A DNA stretch of 64,000 bases from UBA4416 sp044238845 (GTDB lineage Bacteria; Bacteroidota; Bacteroidia; B-17B0; Aurantibacillaceae). The stretch's first letter is position 1. Each line of letters opens with the position of its first letter. Shown here piece by piece: positions 36,183 to 45,382 of this stretch. The DNA lies in the NCBI GenBank assembly GCA_044238845.1, contig JBIICN010000002.1, forward strand, positions 62,001 through 126,000, read 5' to 3'. The position numbers and the translations under genes were made by a program. The notes under the pieces are model-generated. The model saw only the letters and a program-made list of their open reading frames with translations, was not told the origin of the DNA and did not search any database.

Positions 36183-37343
36183 CTATAATGTTCCTCTTAA
36201 AGCTTGCTCTCTTTCAATAGATTCGAACAAGGCTTTAAAGTTACCAGCGCCAAAACCTTTAGCGCCCATACGTTGAATGATTTCGTAGAATAATGTTGGT
36301 CTGTCTTCTACTGGTTTGGTGAAGATTTGTAATAAATAGCCTTCTTCATCAGCATCTACTAAAATAGATAAACGTTGCAATTCTTTAATATCTTCTTTCA
36401 TCATATCCATGTGCACACCTAATCTACGTGGAATATCATCATAGTATGCTTGCGGTGGTGGCGGTAAAAACTCCACACCACGTGCTTTTAAATCGGCCAC
36501 GGTTTTAATGATGTCATCAGTAGCTAATGCTAAATGTTGCACACCAGCGCCTTCATAAAAATCAATATATTCTTCAATTTGCGATTTTTTCTTTCCTTCA
36601 GCTGGTTCGTTAATTGGGAATTTAATACGACCATTTCCGTTGCTCATTACCTTACTCATTAAGGCGGAGTATTCAGTTGTAATTTGTTTATCGTCAAACG
36701 TCAAAAAGTTGACGAAGCCCATTACATCCTCATACCATTTCACAGTAGCATTCATTTGGTTCCAACCCACATTACCAACCATATGATCAATAAATTTTAA
36801 ACCAACTGGAGCTGGGTTGTAATCACTTTTCCATTCTCTAAATCCTGGTAAAAATTCTCCTTTGTAATTCTTACGTTCTACAAACATGTGAACGGTTTCG
36901 CCGTAAGTATAAATACCTGCACGAACCACTTCGCCATGTTCGTCTTTTTCTACAACTGGCTCCATGTAAACTTTAGCGCCACGTTTTACCGTTTCTTCAA
37001 ATGATTTACGCGCATCTTCTACCCATAAAGCAATTACTTTAACACCATCACCATGTTTTTTTACGTGCTCACCAATTGGTGAATCGCTAGTTAATGCAGT
37101 GGTTAATACCAAGCGAATTTTATCTTGTTTTAAAACATAAGATACTCTGTCTTTTAATCCAGTTTCTAATCCTGCATATGCATAAGATTGGTAACCAAAT
37201 GCTGTTTTGTAATAGTGTGCCGATTGCTTAGCATTACCTACATAAAACTCTACATAATCAGTTCCTAACAAAGGCAAGAAATCTTGCGCTCCTTCAAATA
37301 TTTTTTCTAGTCCGTATTCTACGTTTTTTACTTCTTTAGCCAT
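36183..37343 (-). CDS. hppD: 4-hydroxyphenylpyruvate dioxygenase
   Basis: 386 residues. HppD converts 4-hydroxyphenylpyruvate to homogentisate in tyrosine breakdown. The two VOC-type domains carry the iron ligands His187 (IDHMVGNVG), His270 (GVQHLALA) and Glu354 (LFYEIIQR). The C-terminal GFGAGNFKALFESIEREQ is typical. It follows hmgA by 45 bases, so both steps are in one transcription unit with two upstream genes. A REP-like element and a terminator follow. Confidence 0.95.
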   Translation of the reverse strand: MAKEVKNVEYGLEKIFEGAQDFLPLLGTDYVEFYVGNAKQSAHYYKTAFGYQSYAYAGLETGLKDRVSYVLKQDKIRLVLTTALTSDSPIGEHVKKHGDGVKVIALWVEDARKSFEETVKRGAKVYMEPVVEKDEHGEVVRAGIYTYGETVHMFVERKNYKGEFLPGFREWKSDYNPAPVGLKFIDHMVGNVGWNQMNATVKWYEDVMGFVNFLTFDDKQITTEYSALMSKVMSNGNGRIKFPINEPAEGKKKSQIEEYIDFYEGAGVQHLALATDDIIKTVADLKARGVEFLPPPPQAYYDDIPRRLGVHMDMMKEDIKELQRLSILVDADEEGYLLQIFTKPVEDRPTLFYEIIQRMGAKGFGAGNFKALFESIEREQALRGTL

Positions 37344-37388
37344 AATTGTTTAATTTATATTTTAGAATTTTTTGTTTACTATTTTAGT

Positions 37389-38546
37389 TTATTCTGCCCA
37401 ACTTTTGTAATACTTGCCATCGTCAATTCCCATAGCATCTTCAGTCACCATTAATGGTCTAAATGTGTCAACCATAACTGCCAATTCTTGAGTAACTATT
37501 TGTCCAATACTACGTTCCATTGCGCCAGGTGCCGGACCGTGAGGTATTCCTTTTGGATGTAAGGTAATATGACCTTGTTCAATATTATTGCGGCTCATAA
37601 AATCACCATCTACATAATATAATACTTCATCACTATCAATATTACTATGATTATATGGAGCAGGAATAGATTGTGGATGATAGTCGTATAGGCGAGGCAC
37701 AAATGAACATACTACAAAAGTAGATGTTTCAAATGTTTGGTGTACTGGAGGCGGTTGATGAACACGGCCAGTAATTGGTTCAAAATTATGAATACTAAAG
37801 CCATAAGGAAAATTGTATCCATCCCAACCAATTACATCAAAAGGATGTGTTGCGTAAACAACTTCGTGAATCATTCCTTCTTTTTTTATTTTAATAATAA
37901 AGTCGCCTTTCTCATCGTAAGTTTCTAGTTCTGTTGGTAATTTAAAATCACGTTCACAAAATGGCGAATGTTCTAATAATTGTCCTGATGAGCTTTTATA
38001 TCTTTTTGGAGTATAAAATGGAGCAAATGATTCAACGTAAAATAAACGATTATCTTTTGTTTCAAATTCTATTTGATAAATCATTCCTCTAGGAATAATC
38101 AAGTAATCGCCGTATTCAAAATTTATATTTCCTAAAAAAGTTCTTAATTTTCCTTTGCCTTTGTGAATGAAAATCATTTCATCCGCATCTGCATTTTTAT
38201 AGAAGTATTTAGTTAAGCTTTCTGTTGGTGCAGCTAACCCAATATGGCAATCGCCGTTTAATAAAACTGTTTTTCTACTTTCTAGAAAATCGGCTGTTGG
38301 TTTAATTTCAAATCCTTTTAATAAAAGCGATTTAATATTTTTATCAATAGCAATTTTTGGTTGAAAAGAATAACTTTTTAAAATCTCTTTTACTTGTGTT
38401 GGTCTGTGAACATGATAAGATAAAGTGGAATGTCCGTTAAATCCCTCTGTGCCAAATAACTGTTCGTAATAAAAATTTCCTTGAGGAGATTTAAATACAG
38501 TGTGACGTTTTTGAGGAATATTTCCTAAGTGGTGGTAAATTGGCAT
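37389..38546 (-). CDS. hmgA: Homogentisate 1,2-dioxygenase
   Basis: 385 residues, shorter than the ~430-440 of mammalian/Pseudomonas enzymes but similar to other Bacteroidota forms. The start MPIYHHLGNIPQKRHTVF is typical. Likely iron ligands are the His/Glu in NHSNIDSDEV and the His in GIPHGPAPGAME. It cleaves homogentisate to maleylacetoacetate. The following steps (MaiA, FahA) are not in this window. Confidence 0.92.
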   Translation of the reverse strand: MPIYHHLGNIPQKRHTVFKSPQGNFYYEQLFGTEGFNGHSTLSYHVHRPTQVKEILKSYSFQPKIAIDKNIKSLLLKGFEIKPTADFLESRKTVLLNGDCHIGLAAPTESLTKYFYKNADADEMIFIHKGKGKLRTFLGNINFEYGDYLIIPRGMIYQIEFETKDNRLFYVESFAPFYTPKRYKSSSGQLLEHSPFCERDFKLPTELETYDEKGDFIIKIKKEGMIHEVVYATHPFDVIGWDGYNFPYGFSIHNFEPITGRVHQPPPVHQTFETSTFVVCSFVPRLYDYHPQSIPAPYNHSNIDSDEVLYYVDGDFMSRNNIEQGHITLHPKGIPHGPAPGAMERSIGQIVTQELAVMVDTFRPLMVTEDAMGIDDGKYYKSWAE

Positions 38547-38554
38547 AAATTATA

Positions 38555-39112
38555 TTATTTAATAAGAGTTGCTTTTACATGAACTGTTTCGTCCATTTTT
38601 AAAACTTGGTCGGTTGCAGCAGTAGCATCAAATGTTGCTACAACTTTAAATTGTATGTTTTCTTGAAAGATGAAATTTTTAATATTGACATCTTGTAAGT
38701 CCATCGAAACAGCGGTTAGTCCACTTGGGATGTTTGATTTAGTGGCTATAACTTGTTCGCCAGCATTTGAAGCTTTAACATAAATCGTTAGAGACTTTAA
38801 AAAATCTAAATTTGCCCCAGTTCCAGAAACTGAAATGTCAAATTTTGTCATTTTAATGACATCAATCAGATTTTGAGCAGTTTTTTGAGCGCTAAAGGTT
38901 GATGATTGTTGCGTTGGAACATTTGGCGTTGTAAATTCTACAGTTATAGGAGTTACAGTAGGATTACTCACCGTCATACTTGCCGAAGGAATAGTTAAAT
39001 TAGTAGAGTAATTAATATCAAATTCAGTTAACTTATTGGCATCTTCTTTTTTACAAGAAATTGCAAATGCTACAAAAGTCAATATAAAATAAAAACAAAA
39101 TATTTTTTTCAT
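38555..39112 (-). CDS. Small lipoprotein of unknown function
   Basis: 185 residues. The signal peptide ends in a lipobox (VAFAISC) with the lipidated Cys at residue 20. The mature part is Thr/Ser/Asn-rich with beta-sandwich-like alternation (TVSNPTVTPITVEFTTPN). No family is recognised. It is between trhO and hmgA, 8 bases from hmgA, so it is probably cotranscribed. Confidence 0.7.
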   Translation of the reverse strand: MKKIFCFYFILTFVAFAISCKKEDANKLTEFDINYSTNLTIPSASMTVSNPTVTPITVEFTTPNVPTQQSSTFSAQKTAQNLIDVIKMTKFDISVSGTGANLDFLKSLTIYVKASNAGEQVIATKSNIPSGLTAVSMDLQDVNIKNFIFQENIQFKVVATFDATAATDQVLKMDETVHVKATLIK

Positions 39113-39121
39113 AATTAAAAT

Positions 39122-40198
39122 TTAAATTTTATTTAAAGATAAATTATTTTTTATAATTTCAGCTAAATTCGGTCTTAATCTACTTTTATAAACTGATAAT
39201 GATTCGTCACCTTTTTTTATTCTTCCTTTTCTTAATTCACGTTGCATTTCTATTGGCAAAGCTGCAATTTCCTGACACTTAGGGGTACAACATCCTTGCA
39301 TGTTTTGGGCACATTCATCACATTGTATAAATAATAAATGGCAATCATCGTTTTTGCAATTCACATGTGTATCACATGGTTTGCCACATTGGTGACATTT
39401 GCTTAATATATCATTTGTAATTCGCTCACCAATTCGTTCATCAAACACAAAGTTAATTCCTCTAAATTTGCTTTCTAAGCCTTGTTCTTTTACTTCTTTT
39501 GCATATTGGATAATGCCGCCGTGTAAGTGATTGACATCTTTAAATCCTTTGTGTTTTAAATAAGCGCTGGCTTTTTCGCAACGTATACCACCTGTGCAAT
39601 ACATGATAACTTTTTTATCTTCTTGTCCTTTTAAGTGGTCAACTACCAAAGGTAATTCTTCTCTAAAAGTATCTGCATCAGGGCAAAATGCTTTATCAAA
39701 ACGACCTACTTCACTTTCATAGTGATTACGCATATCAACCACAATAGTATTTGGGTCTTCAATGGCTTTGTTAAATCCTTCAGCATTTAAGTATGTTCCA
39801 GTATTAGCAGCATCAAAAGTTGGATCGTTAATTCCATCGGCCACTACTTTTTCTTTTACTTTAATAATTAGTTTATAAAATGATTTTCCGTTTCCATCAA
39901 CAGCAATTTTAAAAGGAATGTTGTTAAAGCGTTCGTCACTATATAATTGGTTTATAAAGTAATCCCAGTTTTCTTTTGGAACACTCATTTGGGCATTGAT
40001 ACCTTCGTGAGCTACATATATTCTTCCAAAGCAGTTTAAATTAGTCCATTGTATAAATAAGTTGTCTCTTAATTCTTTGGGATCCTCAATTTTCACGTAT
40101 TTGTAAAAAGAGAAAGTTACTCGCTCAATTTGTTCTTGAGCTAAACGAGCTTTTAGCTCATCTTTGTTAATACGGTTTCTTAATTCTGGCATTTTCAT
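39122..40198 (-). CDS. trhO: tRNA uridine(34) hydroxylase, rhodanese family
   Basis: 358 residues, UPF0176/TrhO family. TrhO makes ho5U34 in tRNA with oxygen. An N-terminal acylphosphatase-like domain (YVAHEGINAQMSVP) precedes the rhodanese domain, whose catalytic Cys201 is in IMYCTGGIRCEKA. A Cys-rich tail (CHQCGKPCDTHVNC, CDECAQNMQGCC) is typical. Start may be this ATG or the one two codons later (MPELRN). It heads the hmgA-hppD unit. Confidence 0.9.
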   Translation of the reverse strand: MKMPELRNRINKDELKARLAQEQIERVTFSFYKYVKIEDPKELRDNLFIQWTNLNCFGRIYVAHEGINAQMSVPKENWDYFINQLYSDERFNNIPFKIAVDGNGKSFYKLIIKVKEKVVADGINDPTFDAANTGTYLNAEGFNKAIEDPNTIVVDMRNHYESEVGRFDKAFCPDADTFREELPLVVDHLKGQEDKKVIMYCTGGIRCEKASAYLKHKGFKDVNHLHGGIIQYAKEVKEQGLESKFRGINFVFDERIGERITNDILSKCHQCGKPCDTHVNCKNDDCHLLFIQCDECAQNMQGCCTPKCQEIAALPIEMQRELRKGRIKKGDESLSVYKSRLRPNLAEIIKNNLSLNKI

Positions 40199-40310
40199 AA
40201 TAGATATAATTGCAGGTTATACTATTAAATAACTATTCAGGGAGATTATTAAGAATTGAGTATAATTTAAACTCAACAACTCATAAATTCTCCAATTCAA
40301 AAATTATTTA

Positions 40311-40318
40311 TACGTTTG
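40311..40318 (+). promoter_or_regulatory. -7 box facing the threonine-dehydrogenase-like gene
   Basis: TACGTTTG, an exact TAnnTTTG box, about 83 bases before the ATG at 40401. It abuts the minus-strand box at 40319-40326. Confidence 0.4.
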
Positions 40319-40326
40319 CAAAGGTA
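40319..40326 (-). promoter_or_regulatory. -7 box facing the trhO unit
   Basis: The minus strand reads TACCTTTG, an exact TAnnTTTG box with a TTTC-like -33 at 21 bases. The 5' UTR to trhO would be about 115 bases. Confidence 0.4.
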
Positions 40327-40400
40327 GTAAAAAACTAAAAGATCAGAGAAAACACTTTTTCTGGTTTTTAGTAAGTCTAAGTATCTAAAAACACATTATA

Positions 40401-41342
40401 ATGTATAATAAAGAAGACAAAATTTTAATTATTGGAGCCGGTGGTCAAATTGGTATTGAATTAGTTCAGGAGTTGAGCCTATTATATGGTTCTAGTAACG
40501 TCATAGCGGCCGATGTTAAGCCTATTCCAGCATTAGAAATGAATCCGTTTGAAAAATTAGATGTTTTAGATAAAGATGCTTTATTAAGTGTGGTTAAAAA
40601 ACATGGTATTTCTCATATTTATTTGTTAGCCGCTTTATTATCAGCTACAGGTGAACAAAATCCTATGTTTGCTTGGAAATTAAATATGGAAGGTTTATTT
40701 AATGTTTTAGATTTAGCTAAGGAAAAGCATATTTCTAAGGTTTATTGGCCAAGCTCAATTGCTGTTTTTGGTCCAACAACACCAAGAGTAAATACACCTC
40801 AATACACAGTTATGGAGCCAACTACGGTTTATGGTATAAGTAAACAAGCTGGCGAACGTTGGTGCGAATGGTATTACAATAAATTTGGTGTCGACGTTAG
40901 AAGTTTGCGTTATCCAGGCTTAATTGGATGGAAGTCTGAACCAGGAGGAGGAACAACAGATTACGCCGTTCATATTTTTCATCAAGCTTTAAAAAACAAA
41001 ACTTATGAGTGTTTTTTAAGCGAAAACACTGCTCTACCAATGATGCACATGGAGGATGCTATTAGAGCAACTATTGAAATCATGCATGCACCAGCAGAAA
41101 ATATAAAAATTAGAGGCAGTTATAATTTAGCTGGAATCAGTTTTACACCCGCACAAATTGCGTCCGAAATTCAGAAACATATTCCAGATTTTAAAATTTC
41201 TTACATCCCTGACTTCCGTCAAGCAATTGCTAATAGCTGGCCTCAGAGTATTTTAGAGGATGAAGCGAAAAAAGATTGGAATTGGTCGGCAAAATATAAT
41301 CTTTCGTCTTTAGTTACGAATATGTTGGAAAATTTGGCATAA
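40401..41342 (+). CDS. NAD-dependent epimerase/dehydratase, L-threonine 3-dehydrogenase-like SDR
   Basis: 313 residues. Rossmann motif IGAGGQIGIEL, catalytic YxxxK in YGISKQAGE, and a C-terminal SxNLAGISFTP substrate region place it with the SDR-type threonine 3-dehydrogenases, which convert L-threonine to 2-amino-3-ketobutyrate. No kbl/glycine C-acetyltransferase adjoins it. A generic NAD-sugar epimerase remains possible. Confidence 0.75.
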   Translation: MYNKEDKILIIGAGGQIGIELVQELSLLYGSSNVIAADVKPIPALEMNPFEKLDVLDKDALLSVVKKHGISHIYLLAALLSATGEQNPMFAWKLNMEGLFNVLDLAKEKHISKVYWPSSIAVFGPTTPRVNTPQYTVMEPTTVYGISKQAGERWCEWYYNKFGVDVRSLRYPGLIGWKSEPGGGTTDYAVHIFHQALKNKTYECFLSENTALPMMHMEDAIRATIEIMHAPAENIKIRGSYNLAGISFTPAQIASEIQKHIPDFKISYIPDFRQAIANSWPQSILEDEAKKDWNWSAKYNLSSLVTNMLENLA

Positions 41343-41426
41343 AAAATGCACTATACTTTGTAACTTTTCTTTTATGGTATTCGTACAATAATTGTGAGGT
41401 TTAAACTAATCTAGATAATCATCGCT

Positions 41427-41434
41427 TATTTTTG
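41427..41434 (+). promoter_or_regulatory. -7 box of the YwqK-family gene
   Basis: TATTTTTG is an exact match. It lies upstream of the ATG at 41501, and would overlap the in-frame TTG at 41432. This supports 41501 as the start. Confidence 0.4.
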
Positions 41435-41500
41435 GCGTTTTGTCTAATTTTTGAAATAAACTACAAGAAAATTACATATTTTAGTAAAAGATATCTGCCT

Positions 41501-42406
41501 ATGAAAAAAATATATTTAATTCTGATTTTTTTGGTTTCTCAGGTAAGCCGCGGTCAGTCACAGTCTTATGAGATGGGAGGTCCTACAGGTAAGGATACTA
41601 TTAATCTAATTGATGTCTTGGGTAAAAAGCAAGGTAAATGGATTATTAAAGGAAAACATAAGCCTGGAACATGTTTTGCGCCTGATCAAAAAATTGAAGA
41701 AGGTAAGTATGCCGATAATCGTAAAATAGGAAAATGGTTAGAGTATTACTGTAATGGTAATATGAAAAATCAATTAACATTTCAAAATGGTCGTCCTGAT
41801 GGGTATGCAGTGATGTATCATGAGAATGGTAAAATATCTGAAGAAGGAAATTGGAAAAACAATCGTTGGACTGGCCCATATAAACTTTACTATGAAAATG
41901 GAACTCCGCAGCATGAATTTAATTTTAATGCAAGTGGTAAAAGAGAAGGACCTGTAAAATATTTCCATGAAAATGGTCAATTAGCTATCGAAGGTAATTT
42001 TGTTAATGGTAAAGAAGCTGGTGTCATTAAAGAATATCATGAGAATGGTGATTTAAAAGCTACTAAGACTTATAATGATGGTGCGGTTGATGTAGCTTCT
42101 ATTAAAGAATTTGAACCTAAAAAGCCGATTGTTAAAACAAAAGATGCTCCATTAGACAATGCTCCTAAAATTGTTTTAAGACCTGATGAAAAACCAAATG
42201 GCGTTTCGGCATCTAAAGGTCCAACGGTTTTAAATGGAGATCATATTACTTACAATAAGAATAAACAAATCACTAAAGATGGTTTCTTTAAAGATAATCG
42301 TTTGATGGATGGTAAAGCATACATTTATGATGAAAATGGAATTTTACAACGTATTTCAGTTTATAAAAATGGTTTATATGTTGGTGATGCACCTGTAGAA
42401 AACTAA
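41501..42406 (+). CDS. Secreted YwqK/MORN-repeat protein
   Basis: 301 residues from the ATG with the signal peptide (MKKIYLILIFLVSQVSRGQ). At least six MORN-variant repeats of ~20-25 residues follow (WLEYYCNGNMKN, MYHENGKISEEGNW, YYENGTPQHEF, YFHENGQLAIEGNF, EYHENGDLKA). Databases label many of these as YwqK antitoxins, but an exported protein is unlikely to be a cytoplasmic antitoxin. The longer ORF to 41432 starts at TTG and lacks a signal peptide. Confidence 0.75.
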   Translation: MKKIYLILIFLVSQVSRGQSQSYEMGGPTGKDTINLIDVLGKKQGKWIIKGKHKPGTCFAPDQKIEEGKYADNRKIGKWLEYYCNGNMKNQLTFQNGRPDGYAVMYHENGKISEEGNWKNNRWTGPYKLYYENGTPQHEFNFNASGKREGPVKYFHENGQLAIEGNFVNGKEAGVIKEYHENGDLKATKTYNDGAVDVASIKEFEPKKPIVKTKDAPLDNAPKIVLRPDEKPNGVSASKGPTVLNGDHITYNKNKQITKDGFFKDNRLMDGKAYIYDENGILQRISVYKNGLYVGDAPVEN

Positions 42407-42430
42407 TTACAAAAAAACATTAAATATTAA

Positions 42431-42455
42431 AAAGACGGCAATGCCGTCTTTTTTT
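42431..42455 (+). terminator. Rho-independent terminator after the YwqK-family gene
   Basis: AAAGACGGC and GCCGTCTTT pair perfectly with loop AAT, followed by TTTTT. It is 24 bases after the stop. Confidence 0.85.
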
Positions 42456-42484
42456 ATTTGCTAAATTTAGAATCTAATAATTTT

Positions 42485-43948
42485 ATGGAAAAGCTATTTA
42501 TATATAACACACTTAGTAGAACTAAAGAAGAATTTAAAGCAATAAATGCTCCCTTTGTTGGGATGTATGTTTGTGGGCCAACGGTATATAGCGATGTGCA
42601 TTTAGGTAATTGCCGAACGTTTATGTCGTTTGATATTATTTACCGTTACCTGTTGCATTTAGGCTATAAAGTACGTTATGTGCGTAATATTACTGATGCA
42701 GGTCATTTAGAAGGGGATGCTGATGTAGGCGAAGATAAAATTTCTAAAAAAGCAAAATTGTCGCAATTAGAACCAATGGAAATTGTACAAAAGTATACTG
42801 TTGGCTTTAGAGATATTATGGCGATGTTTAATACTTTGCCGCCAAGTATTGAGCCCACTGCTACTGGACACATCATTGAACAGCAAGAAATAGCTAAACA
42901 AATTATTAAAAATGGTTTAGCATACGAACATAATGGAACCGTTTATTTTGATGTAGAGAAATTTGCCAAATCAAACAATTATACGGTTTTAACGAATCGT
43001 AAGTTGGAAGAGCTATTGGAGAATACTCGTGATTTAGATGGGCAAGAAGATAAAAAAGGGAGATTAGATTTTGCCCTATGGATCAAAGCAAAACCTGAAC
43101 ATTTAATGAAATGGCCAAGTCCTTGGGGAGTTGGTTTCCCTGGTTGGCATATAGAATGTTCTGCCATGAGTACAAAATATTTAGGTGAGCAATTTGATAT
43201 ACACGGCGGTGGCATGGATTTACAAGCAACGCATCATACAAATGAAATTGCTCAAAATATTGCGTATTGTGGAAAGAGTCCAGCTAATTACTGGATGCAT
43301 ACAAACATGCTAACCGTTAATGGACAAAAAATGAGTAAATCATTAGGTAATAGTTTTTTACCGATGGAATTATTTACAGGCGAACATCCCTTGTTAACTA
43401 AAGGCTTTAGCCCAATGGCAGTTCGTTTTTTTATGATGCAAACGCATTATCGTAGCACGCTTGATTTTAGTAATGAAGCTTTAACTGCTTCTGAAAAAGC
43501 GTATACCCGATTAATGGATAGTTACAAAACTTTACAAACTTTAAAAGCATCAGCAACTTCATCAGAAGATATCGTCGCTTTAGAACGAGCATGTTATGAT
43601 GCAATGAATGATGATTTTAATACCTCTATTTTAATTGCTAATTTATTTGAAGCAATTAGAATAATTAATTCAGCAAATGACAAGAAAGCCAATTTAACGC
43701 AAGCGGATATTGATTTATTAAATAAAATATATCAGCATTTTGTGTTTGATGTCATGGGTTTGAAAAAAGAAGAAGAAACAGGAAAAGCTAGTGCAGCTTT
43801 AGAAGGTGTGATGCAATTAGTTTTAGATTTAAGAGATAAAGCAAAAGCAAATAAGGATTTTGCAACATCTGATGAAATTAGAAACAAATTAACTTCTGCA
43901 AATATTCAAGTAAAAGATAGTAAAGAAGGAACCACTTGGAGTATCTAA
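42485..43948 (+). CDS. cysS: Cysteinyl-tRNA synthetase
   Basis: 487 residues from MEKLFIYNT. The longer ORF (42458) adds nine residues of terminator-adjacent sequence. The class I signature is VCGPTVYSDVHLGN (zinc Cys and HIGH-like His39), KMSKS is at 282-286, and the zinc-ligand GWHIECSAM is present. It charges tRNA-Cys. The stop overlaps the upstream alternative start of the cyclotransferase. Confidence 0.96.
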   Translation: MEKLFIYNTLSRTKEEFKAINAPFVGMYVCGPTVYSDVHLGNCRTFMSFDIIYRYLLHLGYKVRYVRNITDAGHLEGDADVGEDKISKKAKLSQLEPMEIVQKYTVGFRDIMAMFNTLPPSIEPTATGHIIEQQEIAKQIIKNGLAYEHNGTVYFDVEKFAKSNNYTVLTNRKLEELLENTRDLDGQEDKKGRLDFALWIKAKPEHLMKWPSPWGVGFPGWHIECSAMSTKYLGEQFDIHGGGMDLQATHHTNEIAQNIAYCGKSPANYWMHTNMLTVNGQKMSKSLGNSFLPMELFTGEHPLLTKGFSPMAVRFFMMQTHYRSTLDFSNEALTASEKAYTRLMDSYKTLQTLKASATSSEDIVALERACYDAMNDDFNTSILIANLFEAIRIINSANDKKANLTQADIDLLNKIYQHFVFDVMGLKKEEETGKASAALEGVMQLVLDLRDKAKANKDFATSDEIRNKLTSANIQVKDSKEGTTWSI

Positions 43949-43959
43949 TTATGTTTATA

Positions 43960-44796
43960 ATGAAAAATAAAATAAAATTATTTCTATCAATTATTTCAGG
44001 AGTTGTTGTGATGAGCTCTTGCGAGCCAGATAAACCAAAACAAACTATTGTTGAACCACCAGTTGAAACTGTTCCTGAAATCCCAGAAATAAAATTCACG
44101 GTTGAAAAACAATATCCGCATGATATTAATTCTTTTACCGAAGGTTTTTTGTTTCATGACGGAAAATTATTTGAGAGCACAGGCGCTACAGAAAATTTAC
44201 CTCAAACAAGATCTTTGTTTGGAATAGTTGATTTAAAAACTGGTAAAATTGATGTGAAAGCCGAACTCGACAGAAATATATATTTTGGAGAAGGTATCGT
44301 AATCTTGAAAGACAAAGTGTTTCAGGTAACTTACAAAAATCAAATGGGATTTATTTATGATGCCAAAACTTTTAAAAATATTGGAAAGTTTAATTATACA
44401 AATAAAGAAGGATGGGGTTTAACTACTGATGGCAAAAGTATCATCATGAGTGATGGAACAAGTTATATTACTTATTTAGACCCTGATAGTTTTAATGCTA
44501 CTAAAGTATTAGATGTGGCCGAAAATAATTATGCGTTGATAAATATTAATGAATTAGAGTATATCAAAGGATTTATTTATGCTAATATTTGGATGACGAA
44601 TACGATTGTGAAAATTGACCCAAACACAGGAGATGTAGTTGGAAAGATGGATTTGACTAGTATAGCAGAAGAAAGTAAAACAAAGAATCCTGGTGCCGCA
44701 GAAATGAATGGAATTGCTTACGATTCTATTTCAAATAAAATATTAGTTACTGGTAAACTTTGGCCAACTATCTACGAAATTAAATTTCCACTATAA
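43960..44796 (+). CDS. Glutaminyl-peptide cyclotransferase-like lipoprotein
   Basis: 278 residues from the ATG at 43960. Earlier in-frame ATGs are at 43936 and 43951. The lipobox VVMSSC predicts lipidation. The rest is a beta-propeller with FTEGFLF, LTTDGKSIIMSDGTS and ELEYIKGFIYANIW, as in glutamine cyclotransferases (family M/QC-II) that form N-terminal pyroglutamate. Many type IX/lipoprotein substrates carry N-terminal Gln. It is probably in the cysS-polA unit. Confidence 0.85.
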   Translation: MKNKIKLFLSIISGVVVMSSCEPDKPKQTIVEPPVETVPEIPEIKFTVEKQYPHDINSFTEGFLFHDGKLFESTGATENLPQTRSLFGIVDLKTGKIDVKAELDRNIYFGEGIVILKDKVFQVTYKNQMGFIYDAKTFKNIGKFNYTNKEGWGLTTDGKSIIMSDGTSYITYLDPDSFNATKVLDVAENNYALININELEYIKGFIYANIWMTNTIVKIDPNTGDVVGKMDLTSIAEESKTKNPGAAEMNGIAYDSISNKILVTGKLWPTIYEIKFPL

Positions 44797-44807
44797 CAAA
44801 TTGCTAA

Positions 44808-45365
44808 ATGACACGTTTATTATTTTTCTTATTTTCTATTCAATCCTTTTTTGCGTTTTCTCAAGTCAAAAAAACACCAGATGTGTTTGAAGATGCTTAT
44901 GTGGTAACCTTAAAAGGTGATACCTTAAAAGGACAAATTAAAATCCCAGCTTTAAAAAAACTAGAGTTGTATCAAAAAATTAGTTTTAAAGATAAAACCA
45001 ATAAAGTAAAACCTTTTCTTCCAGATAGAATTAAAGGATACGGTTACAAAAACTATTTTTATATGACGGCTTTTCATAATAACAAATCTTGTTTTTTTAA
45101 AGTATTAAGTACTGGTAAAATTTCTTTATTTGTGACTAAGTTCGAAGTGTTTGATGAAGGCGAAGCGCATGAAGTGCATGAATACTGTTACATGCTTGAA
45201 AATGGAGATGGTCAATTTAAAATATTAGAAGCAAAAGGATTAAAAAAGCAATTAAAAGACATTTTTAAATCTAACAAAGATTTAGTTCAGAAAATCAACG
45301 AGCAAAAAGAAATAACTTTGAATGAAGAAACCATGGAAAGTTATTTTAAAGAATTTAATCAATAG
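44808..45365 (+). CDS. Secreted protein of unknown function
   Basis: 185 residues. MTRLLFFLFSIQSFFAFSQ is a signal peptide. The mature part is basic and beta-rich (GDTLKGQIKIPALKKLELYQKI). It resembles generic exported Bacteroidota proteins and no domain is recognised. It is 11 bases after the cyclotransferase and 17 before polA, so it is likely cotranscribed. Confidence 0.65.
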   Translation: MTRLLFFLFSIQSFFAFSQVKKTPDVFEDAYVVTLKGDTLKGQIKIPALKKLELYQKISFKDKTNKVKPFLPDRIKGYGYKNYFYMTAFHNNKSCFFKVLSTGKISLFVTKFEVFDEGEAHEVHEYCYMLENGDGQFKILEAKGLKKQLKDIFKSNKDLVQKINEQKEITLNEETMESYFKEFNQ

Positions 45366-45382
45366 TTTTTATAACATCCTTA

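Noticed and set aside
41501..42406. Calling the YwqK-family protein an antitoxin
   Set aside because: It has a signal peptide and MORN-variant repeats and no toxin beside it, so a cytoplasmic antitoxin role is implausible.
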